DNA of 64,000 nucleotides from Urechis unicinctus (lineage: Eukaryota; Annelida; Polychaeta; Xenopneusta; Urechidae). The stretch is from the NCBI GenBank assembly GCA_034190875.2, contig CM067354.1:8730328-8794327 (forward strand), given 5' to 3'. This document shows positions 21,083 to 33,230 of this stretch, in pieces. Within the stretch, counting starts at the first letter, position 1, and each line of letters starts with the position of its first letter. A model generated the notes under the pieces. That model saw only the letters and a program-made list of their open reading frames with translations. It was not told the DNA's origin and did not search any database. The translations under genes and the position numbers were made by a program.

Positions 21083-21209
21083 AAAAGGACAATACGCCCA
21101 TATCACCAGTGCAGGTTTGTGAGTAATTCTGGCTACGAAACTCAGTAGCAAACCCTATAAACTGTGGTGAATCATCAATTTCTCCCATTATCACTCACAC
21201 ACGGAAAGC

Positions 21210-22380
21210 ATGGCGTCCCTCATCCCTACCATGGACTGGTCTAGTGCTAACCTAATTTCGGCCATAAAACTGTTTAAACAGCGCTGTGAACTTATTTCTC
21301 AGTCAAAGACATTCAGGCTGAAAAGCAAGTCGATCATATCTTGTTATTTGCAGGGGAACAGGGCCTCAAATTTTTTAACTCATGGGACCTAAATGACGCT
21401 GAACGAAAAGACCCTGTCACAGTGTGGGACCACTTTGAAAAACAAATTCAGCCTAAAGTAAACTTTAGGCTTGCTCGTTTTCATTTGCAAAGAATCCACC
21501 AGGGTGCCCACGAGTCCATCAGCGACTTCGTCAGCCGGTGCCGGCTACAGGCACTGCAGTGTCAGTTTAGAGATGACGAGGAAGCAGAAGTGAGGATAGT
21601 AGAACAAATCATAGCGGGCACACGCTACCCGGAATTGCAGAAGGATCTTCTTGGGAAGGATGACAAACTTACGTTCGCCCAAGCCGTTGATCTAGCCCAA
21701 ACATACGAGGCGTCGGCGGAACACATGCGGCAATTCACGACGGTCAACACAGACGGTGCACAATCGCAAGTGGACGCAGTACGGGCCCATACCAGTAAAC
21801 ACGATGGGTCTGTGTGTCGCAACTGTGGCCGTAGTCACGACAAAACGCCAAGAAACAGGTGCCCAGCATTCGGTACGACATGTAACTTTTGTGGTAAACA
21901 AAATCATTGGGCTTCTGTGTGTATGGCAAATCCTGAAAACCTTGGTCGCTCTCGTGGAAGGGGGCGTGGCAGAGGTCGTAGTAGAAGCCGTGGAAGGCAA
22001 CGAGTACATGACAATCATGGAGGACAACAAAAGAACACTCAAATGGTACAGGAGCTAAGTGTCGAGGAACAATTCGAACATTTATCTATAGAGACTGTGA
22101 ACGTGTCCGCAATCGATCGCTTCAACGCTGATACTCGGGACGAGGTCTTCACGAAGATCTCGGCAAAACTCCCCGAACGGCGCATAATCGCAGATATACG
22201 TGCCAAGATTGACACAGGTGCGCAAGGAAATACGCTCCCGGTACGAATGTTTCGGCAGCTTTTCCCCGACAAGCTCGACGCAGAGGGACTTCCCTTACCG
22301 CAGGCAGTGGACAAGCAAAATACGGTGCTGACTGCCTACAACGGTACGACGATACACAAACTACGGTGCCGTACAGTTAC
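21210..22380 (+). pseudogene. gag: gag and protease region, frameshifted
   Basis: The first ATG (21210) opens a 60-codon frame that breaks near 21293, where one T appears to be missing after gaactt. Homology continues in another frame to 22387. In order: a capsid-like region, two zinc knuckles (CRNCGRSHDKTPRNRC and CNFCGKQNHWASVC), an Arg/Gly/Ser-rich basic tract, and an aspartic protease with the active site DTGAQGNTLP. Near 22378 the frame ends and homology to the protease-RT linker moves to a third frame for about 50 bases. The product would package and mature the element's particles. As written it is not translatable in one piece. Confidence 0.85.
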
Positions 22381-25135
22381 TCTGTAAAAACCAGGAAAGT
22401 TGGACAACAGAAGAGTTTTTCGTTGTGGAAAACAGACGGCCCAGCAATCTTGGGGCTGCCGACGTCAAGAAAACTCAAACTTATAACATTGCACTGTTAC
22501 GTTGAGAAGCAAGGTCCTGTAAACTCCATCAAAGACTTGGTGCGAATATATCCCAACCAGTTTGATCGTACAGGTGATTTCTCAGGCCGGTACCATATCG
22601 TCACGATGCCGAACCCTCGCCCAGTAGTGCACGCTCAACGCAAATTTTCCATACACCAACGAAATAAACTGAAGGCCAAACTGGACTCGATGGAGCAACA
22701 ACGCATTATCAGAAAAGTCCTTGAGCCCACGGACTGGGACAACAGCATGGTGGTTGAGCCGAAGGAAAACGGCGACTTGAGGATCTGCCTGGACCCGACT
22801 GACCTTAACAAGGTGATCAAGAGGTGCCACCATAAACCCCCAACACAGGAGGAAATTACATACAAACTCGGAGGCGCCCAATACTTCTCGAAACTTGACG
22901 CAAAAGACGGATACTGGTCTGTCAAGCTTGATGATGAAAGTTCCCTACTGACAACTTTCAACACCCCTTTTGGCAGGTATGCATACCTGAGGATGCCATT
23001 TGGTCTCGTCATGTCACAAGATGTCTTCCAGCAGCGAATGGATCAGATCCTTGAAAACTGCCCCGGTACAATTGGTATCGCTGACGACGTGATTGTGTTC
23101 GCAAAATCAGAGGAGGAGCACGACGCGAATCTCCACAACCTGATGCGGGTGGCTGGTCAGAACGGGCTGGTGTTCAATAGCGCCAAGTGTGCCATTAAGC
23201 AAACCCAGGTCAAATTCTTTGGAACTCTATACGATCGAGAAGGCGCACACCCAGACCCTGCGAAGATCGAGGATGTCGTAACCTGGCCCGCTCCCACAAC
23301 CGTGCAGCAACTTCAAGGGTTTCTGGGGCTCATAACATACATGTCGCCATTCATTCCTAACCTCTCTACTGAGACGGCTGTCCTCCGTGAGCTACTGAAG
23401 AAGGACAGAAAGTTTGACTGGACCCCGGCACACGACAAAGTCTTCAATCATGTGAAGACACTTATCTGTAACGAGGTCACACTGGCATACTTCGACCCCA
23501 GCAAGGAAACGGTCATACAAGTCGATGCATCCCAGAAGGGGATCGGTGCGGTACTGACGCAGGAAGGCAAGCCAATCGCCTTTGCATCGAAAAGCCTCTC
23601 AGAAACAGAGCAACGATACGCCAACATTGAGCGGGAACTACTCGCTGTTGTGTTCGGGTGTGAACGATTCCATACATATGTGTACGCAAGTCAGTTCATT
23701 GTGGAATCAGACCACAAGCCGCTCGAGATGATACAACTGAAACACTTGGCAGCTGCGCCACCCCGTTTGCAGAGAATGCTACTGCGTCTTGAGAACTACG
23801 ATGTCACGATCAGGTACAAGCCGGGCAAGGAGATGCTACTTGCCGATGGCCTCTCGCGAAAGCCATCGCGACATACTGAACACATCAACCTCGATCTCAA
23901 AGTCAACCTAGTACGTTTCAGCACAGAAAAGCTAAATGAACTCCAGCGCGAAACTGCTAGGGACCCAGTGCTATCGGCTCTCCGCGAAGTTGTAGTTGTT
24001 GGGTGGCCTGAGCATATGAAAGAGGTCTCAAAGGAACTTCGGCCATATTGGTCGTTCAGAGATGAACTGTCTGTGGAAAATGGCCTCTTGCTGAAAGGAC
24101 AACGCATTCTGGTCCCGAAAACCATGCAACGAGGGATCTTAACGAAGATCCACGAAGGTCACCAAGGCGTGATCAAATGTCAACTCAGGGCAAAGGACTG
24201 TGTGTACTGGCTGTCCATCAACAAGGACATTGAATCAGTCGTGCGACAATGCCCTACCTGCCAATCTCACCAGAACAGTCAGCCAAAAGAAACACTTCAG
24301 CCACACGAACTGCCTACGCGTCCATGGCAAATCGTCGGAACAGACTTGTTCTTCCTGGACAATTCAGAATACCTGCTGGTCGCTGACTATTACACAAAAA
24401 ATCCCAATCGTTAGGAAAATGCCAGTTCAGTGCACTAGCCAAGCTGTCGTCACGGCATTGAAACAGATCTTCAGCGAGCAAGGAATCCCCGAAAAGGTGA
24501 TTAGTGACAATGGCAGACAATATGACTCTGAGTGCTTCCACCAATTCGCTAAAGAGTGGTGTTTCGACCATGTGACAAGCTCTCCCCATTTTGCCCAGTC
24601 AAACGGTTTTGCGGAGAAAATGGTCCAGACTGTGAAGCAGACAATGTTAAAGGCAAAATCAAGTAACATGGACATACAGCTAGCGCTGCTCAGCCTGCGC
24701 ACTACGCCTGTAGACTCTACCATTCCCAGTCCGGCAGAGCTGCTGTATGGTCGCAAGGTGAGGGGGAATCTCCCCATACCTACAGTGAATCAAGGTGTCC
24801 AGAGAGACATTGTGAATGAAAGGCTGAAACAGAGACAGCAGACACAGGCGCATTACTACAATCGCAATGCGTCGGACCTACCACCTCTCATCCCGGGTCA
24901 ATCAGTGCTCTTACAAGACCATGTGACTGGCCGATGGTCACCGGCTCAAGTCACAGAGAAACTAGATCAGCCACGTTCGTACAATGTGAAAATGCCAACT
25001 GGATCTGTGTTAAGACGGAATCGCCGAGGCCTAAGAGACACTGGTCCCGCAAAGACTGTTCGTTTCGAGAAAGGGGGATGTAATGTGATGAACGTTATGA
25101 TTAACATAAGTGTTTGTGGTGCCACCTCAATATAG
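22381..25135 (+). pseudogene. pol: pol: reverse transcriptase, RNase H and integrase, frameshifted
   Basis: The main frame, open to 24414, carries the reverse transcriptase with the catalytic block IADDVIVF and upstream FSKLDAKDGYW, RNase H (QVDASQKGIGAVLT, IERELLAVVFGCERF, ESDHKPL), and the integrase zinc finger (HEGHQG...CPTCQ) with the first catalytic Asp in GTDLFF. The frame breaks at about 24398 in an A run. The remaining integrase core (ISDNGRQYDSE with the second Asp, SNGFAEKMVQT with the Glu) and the C-terminal region continue in another frame. That frame runs into the 3' LTR, stopping at 25135. All catalytic residues are present. Only the reading frame is damaged. Confidence 0.9.
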
Positions 25136-25266
25136 TTCGTGGCTATTCACTAGAGGTCGCCCACGCACGGGCTTCGCCATATTGTTTAGGTCTATGTCAT
25201 GTGCTTGGATGAAAGTAAACTCATGACAACAAAACTGTCTTCACCCTCACTTCACATCATATTACA
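25079..25266 (+). repeat. 3' LTR
   Basis: A 188-bp LTR identical to the 5' LTR except for four extra bases (cccacgcacgggc against cccacgggc). Confidence 0.95.
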
Positions 25267-25271
25267 CTTCT

Positions 25272-26088
25272 AACAGGGATAATACGGTAATAACATTGCA
25301 GAAATTTGGAGAGCATTGCCGGGAGCTAAGGTAATCCCGGGTGCTCAGCTAAGCTCTCACATACCCCAATTTCTGTTCAGTCATATTCCGCACCTTGTAG
25401 TTACTTGCTGTATTTAGGTTTGGGAGAGTACGTGATAGTTTATAAGGGAGTGTGTGTGTTTATCTTTATTTTGCCAAGATGTGCAAGTTATATGTTGGGT
25501 GTGTTAATATTTCATTGACCATGTGATGTAAGCCTGTAAATGTATACAGATTTGTGTGTAACTGAGCGGGCATGTTTTTATAGTGATGTTCTTTTACAGC
25601 AAGTTAAGTTAATGCAATTATTGTGTTAAATTGTTATTCATATGGCATAAAAGATTAATTAAGTCATGGTCAACAAGAAACAACTCATTTATTTGCAGAA
25701 TCTAGAGCTATACATGTAGAAACAAATGATTTAAAGATATGAAAACCACTAAGCAGACAGTCCAATTTATACCATTTTCTGGCGGTCACGAGTTATCTGA
25801 TACAAAAAAATGACATAATACCATCACATAAATACACTTCCCACAATACAAACAGTTTTCAATGGAAAACATACCCAATCTCTGTCCAACACACACATGA
25901 TATTGTGAACAGACAGAAGCGATAATAATATTTGCCATATTGAATATAAGAAAGGTGACATGGTTTAAACATACACCGTCCCATGAGCCACATTCTATTA
26001 CGCATATGCTACACATTTATGACTATTTCTATGATAGTACCGTGTATTTATGACTACTACTGATGGGAACACCAAGTCTTCGTACGAA
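25272..26088. other. Intergenic; includes the presumed 3' UTR of the first CRAL-TRIO gene
   Basis: No coding sequence is seen. On the minus strand an AATAAA (plus-strand tttatt at 25688-25693) lies about 400 bases beyond the stop codon of the 26-kb gene and may be its poly(A) signal. Confidence 0.35.
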
Positions 26089-29000
26089 CTAATCCACTCG
26101 CAATTTTCTGAAGGACTCGGCAGGGACATCTTTGGGTTTCTTGCTGGCGTCAATTTTCCATTCTGCTCGAGTTTCGTAGAGGATCTTCTTCACCACTGAT
26201 GCATCGGTGAGATCTTCAACCAACTTGTCTTCGTGTTTAGAAATCATGATACAACAGGTAAGCAAACTAATACTGTCAGCTCACTTTTTGATTTGGCAGA
26301 TATCGAGCTGGCTTTATATTCCCTTTCGTAATTACAACACCATCTAACTTTGGCGCCGAAAAAAATTTTGATTCATAATTTACCTCACTTAAAACATGAG
26401 AGAATGTAGAGACAATGCCTGGCTACCTGCGATGCTCTGTATCGACCCTCCTGAAGGACCCTCATAATCATCAGGTAGAAATTCGTCTGGCAGAATAGCC
26501 ATGGGGATGTATTTGTAAACCTCCTCCATGTTTCCGTGTACATGCATCTGTTCAAGATTCATAGATATGAAAGGTTTAGGCAACTTGAAGCTGAAAACAT
26601 TATGAAGGATTCGCAAAGCTAAGATGGATTGCTATTCGTAACGGTCACTAAGATATAGTAGTTCGTCAAGAAGCATTTTACAATGCCTAAACGAAGTCGA
26701 TATATTAATCATTGGGTAACTGGTTTTTTTATGATAGATAATTCACAAAAATAACATTGGGTCGTTGTGCACCGAATTAACTTGTAAAATAGGGAATGGA
26801 ACAAAAGCGGTAGAACACACGAAGGTCTTACCCTGTCACGCATTTTCTTCGACATCAACGGCCCGATAATGGCCATCATGGTCTCAAATATATTCCCTGC
26901 ATTATAATTGTGAAAGCCCTTGAAGCGACCAAAAAAATTGCCCTAGAAAAATCAGAAGCAAAGATATTACCCTTTGATTGTGAAAGCAACGGACATTTAC
27001 ACATATATAATACGTTATGTATAACGATTTGCAAACCCACATTGTACATCTTCATGGATGTTTTCATATTGTCTATCCCCCAATATGTGATGTGTCTCAT
27101 CTCAAATCCAGTCATGTCCATTAAATAACGAATTCCATTCACGAGGACACGCTCTGATGACATGATGTGGTATAGCATTCCTAGAATAGCTTGGAAAACA
27201 TCATTCGGACCGAAGCTCTTATTTTCTGTTTGAAGTGAACCTGGAAAAAGGTGTGTTGATCATTCAACTTTTGGGAAGTTAAATTAATATCAATTTAGTA
27301 AACCGTGGATATTATAATTCATATTCTTTTATTTATAGTCAGAGAAAACTGCAAATGCTTTGCAAGTTTTCACCTGATAAAGTGTAAGAAATGGGCAAGG
27401 AGCAATTTTATAGAACCTGATTACGCAAACAGTCCAAACACTTTCGTGATTGATAATCAATCTATTTAATCTAATCAATGCATTGCTTTCTGGGTGTGTT
27501 TTGATTGTGAAATTGAGTCTGGTTTTGAGGGCAGGCATTGTCGATGATTAAGCGAGCATATTCTTGGTGTCATTGGTTGGAAGATGACCGATGGAAAACG
27601 TGATAGACCTAATTAGTTCATTGTGGTATATGGTTAATATGACCTCATTAACATTCTGACATTATGGAAGTCAATAGACAGTTTCGATTTCCAGGGAACG
27701 GTGAGGCCAGGTCAAAAGGCTTGGTGGTTCAGAAGAAATGTCCATTTGAAAATGAAACACTTTGATGGATTGGAGTTTCAATGCAAATTGATATAATCGA
27801 GCTGAATGACTTGCCATTACATCAAGAATGCGTCACGGGTAACACATTTCAATGCCATCAGTAATAAATTGAAATCAACTAAAAATAAATAAGTTACCTT
27901 CTCTAAACATCAGACAATAGGTGCCATGAATGTCCCAGCCAAGCGGGAGTGCGAACCTGTCGAACAACCAGCCATATGTTAGTTTTACCTTTCACATAAA
28001 TATAGAAACATGGATATATTTACTTGTATTAAAGGTTATCAAGTGGTTGTAGTTATCAAAAAACAACAATAACCGTCTCTGCTTGTACCATACAGGGACG
28101 CGATTACAGAGTAAATGAGTAAATATTTAAGAATAAATATATTTACAAAATGCTGTGCTCTTCGAAGAAATTCAAGTAACACTTGAGATAATGATAACAT
28201 AATGATATAAATAATAACAGACAGTATTTATGAATGTCCTGTTAAATAATGATATCAAATGATGATATAAGTGGTGATTATTAAAAATAACAGATAATGA
28301 TAAAAATTGTAAAATAATGGTTTTAGATTATGATTATGATAACTATTGATGATAGCCATGATAACATGTGGTTGACAGGTGATAATTTAAATATGAACGT
28401 TCATGTTTACTACTAAAATGGGTAAATGTAATCATAACGTAATCATCATGTAATATGCATGACTTTGCATTATATGAAATACAAATATTTACAGCGCATA
28501 AATAAGTAAAAAACGAAAACATTTAGAAATTCTAATTTGGATGACCCCGAAGAGCAGCATTAACACAAGGTGGGAAGAAATAAACATTGGTGAAGGGAGG
28601 AAATTACAATACGGATGTGGTGTGGTTTTTACAAGCATATATATGCAGACTTAATTTAAATCACTATCTTCATTATTGGGGCCATCAATGAATAAATTTA
28701 TTCTGTTAGAGCACTGACCCGGTCTTGAGAAACGCCACGATCCTTGGGTTCGTCATATCTATTTCGGTGTACCATTGAGGCATTTGTGTCTTCATGGTAA
28801 GAAAGCCTACCAATGTTTCCCGCGCGCGCAACTGGCTAAACTTGCCAGTGCGAAGGAAGCGCAACAGGTATTCTGTGTCTGGAGCGTCATGTAGGCAAGG
28901 TATAGATAAAAGATGGCTCATAACATTTTACTTTACGAAGAACGTATCACTTTTGTTAATCTATTTGACTGTCAATAGATACAGGCATTTGTCTAACCGT

Positions 29001-29834
29001 CAGAACCAGTCTACATTGTGTTGGACAAAAATATTGGCATTATCCAAAGCCGTTCACTATATTACTAGTATGCATGAACTTAAGACAACTATAGGGATGG
29101 GCATTATGAGTATATATGACAACACAATCAACATGATTATGTTTTGCTAAACAGTAATACAAACGCGCCTAATGACAAATTACATAACTAATTTGCATAA
29201 TATTTAAAAAATGTTTGGCAGCATGGTAGAGGTTCAAAATGACCACTGCGGTTAATGTGAAACGTTAACTTTTTACAAATAAAAGGCACAAAAAGCAAGC
29301 CACTTGTCTGTTGCCTAGTGTGATTATATACAAGGCGTGAAAATACAATCGCTTTTTATTGTGGCAAATATGAGTTCACATGGAACATTGGATTTCTATC
29401 AGTAATTTATTCAATAACTCAGGGGTCAGAGGTCACATCGAGCTGTTATTTTTCAAAATTATTTGGTACTACTTGTTAGTTTTAATACAATATTGTGCCA
29501 TAAAAAGTTTAGGAACAGATAGACGGCCAAACAGAGGTAAGGACGGACGCTGGAGCAAACGTTTATGATGCATTCTGCTGAACAGCATAGCGTAAAATGC
29601 AACGTTAGAATGCATGGCACTTAAAGGTAACCAACATAGCCATGTTGATTATACGTATTGTCTGAAACGCATCTCAGTTACCTGTTGGGCATTTGATGTG
29701 AGGTTGCTGATAATCCACTCTCTGAATGTATTGACAGCGCTCAGCCTCTCAGACGGAACCTCATTCAGTTCCTCCAGGGCCAGCTTCTTGTCATCCTCAG
29801 TCAGACTGCATTGGTACCCGTCAACTTCACTCAT
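26089..29834 (-). CDS. CRAL-TRIO lipid-transfer protein, tandem copy A (one-base deletion in exon 1)
   Basis: A minus-strand gene with seven coding exons: 29682-29834, 28719-28878, 27898-27956, 27041-27240, 26832-26942, 26427-26547, 26089-26228. Introns are GT-AG. Exon 2 carries the CRAL-TRIO N-terminal helix motif (TEYLLRFLRTGKF). Exons 4-6 carry the ligand-binding fold with GFEMRHITYWG, RFKGFHNYNAG and MHVHGNMEEVYKYIP then LPDEFLP, as in alpha-tocopherol transfer protein, clavesin and retinaldehyde-binding protein. Such proteins carry lipophilic ligands between membranes; the ligand here is unknown. Exon structure is identical to copy B, but exon 1 is 153 nt instead of 154: one base is missing near 29709-29712, which shifts the frame before exon 2. 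Other exons are intact, so this is either a very recent pseudogene or a sequence error. Confidence 0.85.
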
Positions 29835-31137
29835 TCTTGTTTGTTATGAAATATCACTGAGACGCAAGCAACGACTGAAATATGAACGCATCATAAAAAG
29901 TGGAACGCCCCTTTAATTCACTGCGTATAGGATATGCTGACTAGGAATTTAGCTATCAAACCTATTACTACCCTATATCAATAAAACAATTACCTTAATA
30001 TAAAATGCGATGATCCAGGAGAGATTTTCCTTGAAGCAGCCGTCGTTGAGTGACTGGGAAAACAGCTGGTCTGGGTTCACACCACTGTGAATGAGATACC
30101 CATCGATTATTACAAATCAGCTGACACCGTCATAACCTTAAAATCTTGTCCTATAACACGAGTCTTAAAAACCGGCTCGCCTGACAGCTTACAGCAAAAC
30201 CTTGCGACCTACATGCCCGTTCGAGCTTGACTGGCTCCCTGTCGCCCCTAATGTGACCCCAGTATTCTGAAAAGGTTGGTTGGATCAGTGAGCGTGGATG
30301 CGGACATCAAAGCGCGCCCGCGTGGTAGTAGTTTATAAAATACAGGCTCTGGGTTACTTTCTACACATTCCATAAATCATCGAAAATACTAATGTAAACG
30401 TATTCACATTGAATGATGGAGTACATCTTGAGGCATAGACCGACGTACTGTTTACTTGATCTCTTGGTTTTTACATTATGTATGACACATGAGATATTTT
30501 ATTATCCCCACATGCAGCGGACGAGTTGCTTTTCAATTTGACCCACTTGCCAAGGTACATTACGTTGTAACAGTTTTGATCAAATTCGCTGGTTATCTTT
30601 CTCATATTTATGTTCACGTGAATTTCTGCTATAGAGACAGAGATGTGCAGGACCACTTATAGTTCTTTGCCTTGGAGAATTGGTAACAGCTCGTCGCCTA
30701 TCTCAGATACTCCAACCTACAAATCCCCACCCCCCACACACACCACAGACACCGCGTGGCGGTCCCCGTTGCTTAGTGGTACACTGCATTTCCATTCCAC
30801 CAACAGGTCGTCGTATCCAGCCTGGTTATTCGTGACTCAAAGATTGATCTCATGAAATGGCAGTCCAATCTCGTTGAAGAATTTTGGTGACGAGCGCTCG
30901 AATGAAATACCATACAATACATACAAATGTTTAATGTCCTCCACAATTGCAAAAATAATACATAAAGTATGAAAGACAACTCATCAATAATAGAAAGCTT
31001 GTCACAATACCATGTACCACAGCTCCTGTATGAATCGAGTGTTATATCGGTGTTAGGCTGTATATACAGGTTGGTATTAGTGAGCTATTACTTGACCGAA
31101 GCGAGCAATTTATCCTGAAATTACACAGTGGTTTTGG
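29835..31137. other. Spacer between CRAL-TRIO copies, with a possible 5' UTR exon
   Basis: On the minus strand, about 29997-30090 resembles the region upstream of copy B (shared gcagccgtcgt and agctggtct strings, then a GT donor aaggtaattg). It is probably a non-coding first exon. The rest shows no recognisable gene. Confidence 0.35.
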
Positions 31138-31143
31138 TTTATT
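31138..31143 (-). terminator. Possible poly(A) signal of CRAL-TRIO copy B
   Basis: An AATAAA on the minus strand, about 265 bases downstream of the copy B stop codon. Position and hexamer are the only evidence. Confidence 0.35.
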
Positions 31144-31408
31144 CAGGGTCTTCAAGACCTTAACAGTCTGTAATCCACTTATCGAATAGGGTTGATGTCG
31201 ATGACATAATTAGCCACAGCAATTAACCTATAACGAACAATGCGAAATGAGTATCGATGTGGTGGCATCGCACGGCTTTCCGGTAGGATAATTACCCCCA
31301 ATTGCATATAGACATACTGTTAAACCGATAAACATATGTAACTATTTTAAATGAATATATCATCATGCATCAATGGCAGCAAGATAAAACAACTGAATTA
31401 CGTACAAT

Positions 31409-33155
31409 CTAATCAACTTGAAGTTTTCTGAATGATTCTGTAGGGACGTCGCTAGGTTTTTTACTGGCGTCAATTTTCCATTCAGCTCGAGTTTCATAGA
31501 GAATCTTCTTGACCACTGATGCCTCGGTGAGATCTTGGACCAGTTTGTCTTGATGTTGAAACAAAAATGAATATATATAGAATAAGAAATCTTTCAATAT
31601 TTTCCGCTCTTATTGAGAGTTGGCGGCCCATTATTACAGAATTAACAACACCTGGCACTGAAAAAGTATGTGGCAACAGAGATAGACTTAGGTTATGTGA
31701 AGTGAAGCTTGACAAAAAATACTTGTAATATTTCTTTTGGGAATAGATGATTTAATTCCAAAATTCTGGTGTGTTGCGTGGGGTGGGCCTCTTAAAACAT
31801 GAGAGAATGTAGAGACAATGTCTGGCTACCTGCGATGCTCTGTATCGACCCTCCTGAAGGACCCTCATAATCATCAGGTAGAAATTCGTCTGGCAGAATA
31901 GCCATGGGGATGTATTTGTAAACCTCCTCCATGTTTCCGTGCACATGCATCTATTAAAGATTCACAGATATGAAAGGTGTATGCAACCTGGAGCAGAAAT
32001 AAATGATGATAAAATTACTAAGACTATGCTTGTAAAATAGCTAAATACGATACGATACCGCCAAAAATTATGCTTGATTTTAGCCTATGACCTTACTCTG
32101 TCGCGCATTTTCTTCGGTATCAATGGCGCAATAGCCGCCATTAAAGTTTCAAATACATTCCCTGCATTGTAATTATGGAACCCTTTGTAACGACCAAAAA
32201 AATTTCCCTGAAACAAAATTGTATCACTCTTCAATTGCATCTCGTGGAGGCGATTAGTCAAAACATCAGATAATAACTAACATATGTATCCCAAATGCAA
32301 CAGCCATTTATATGAGCAAACGACTTTCAAACCCACGTGATACATCTTCATGGATGTTTTTATGGTATCCATTCCCCAATATGTGATGTGTTTCATCTCA
32401 AATCCAGTCATGTCCATGAAATAACGCACGCCGTTCACCATGACTCGTTCTGATGACAGGATGTGGAATATCATTCCAAGAATAGCTTGGAAAATATCGT
32501 TAGGACCGAAGCTCTTATTTTCAGTTTCAAGAGAACCTGGGGGAAAAATGATCAGGGACATTCAATTTCAAAAATTTCCATTCGGGAAATCTAGCACATA
32601 GATATCGTGGATTTCATAACTGATTTACAAAATACACCCCCTTCATCACCGCACCACTAATAAACCCCAGCAAATGCTTCACCAGCGCCACCTTCCATTG
32701 ATATTGTAGTCAATCGCTTCTGTTAATGACAAATATTCCCCACTGATCTATTCGATCTATGTCAGCATATAATTATCAGGAGATTGAGCCTGTCTGTGAG
32801 AGCAGTAATTATCGGTAGTGAGGCGAATATTATCCTGGCGTCATTGGTTGACAGTAGACAGACGGAAATCTGATAGACTGAATACGGTTATTGTCATTTA
32901 TGGCGAATATGACCTCATTAATAGTTAGTTTGTTTTTATACCCCAGTTCCAAACCTTTTGGTGAATTATGGTGTTAGCATAACTGATTGATTACATATGA
33001 GTGATTGATGCTGGCAACAAGAGATATTACAAGAAAGAATAAGAGTCAGGAAACAGCAGGAACTTCCAGGGAAAGGCGAGGTCAGGTCGAAAAGAAACAC
33101 GCAAATTGAAATGATGATCGAGTTAAATGATTTGCCCATACATCAAAAATGCGTT

Positions 33156-33230
<75 letters not shown>

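Larger units (their letters stand above)
20886..25266 (+). mobile_element. Ty3/gypsy (Mag-like) LTR retrotransposon, full-length and recent
   Basis: This 4381-bp element has direct LTRs (20886-21069 and 25079-25266) flanked by a perfect 5-bp target duplication, cttct at 20881-20885 and 25267-25271. The primer-binding site TGGTGGCAGCGGT (21070-21082) immediately follows the 5' LTR and is complementary to the 3' end of tRNA-Leu. The polypurine tract gagaaaggggga is at 25067-25078. Internal order is gag (two Cys knuckles), protease, reverse transcriptase, RNase H, integrase, the Ty3/gypsy order. The LTRs differ only by a 4-base indel, so insertion was recent. Four frame changes (about 21293, 22378, 22430 and 24398) interrupt the coding frames. 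Confidence 0.95.
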
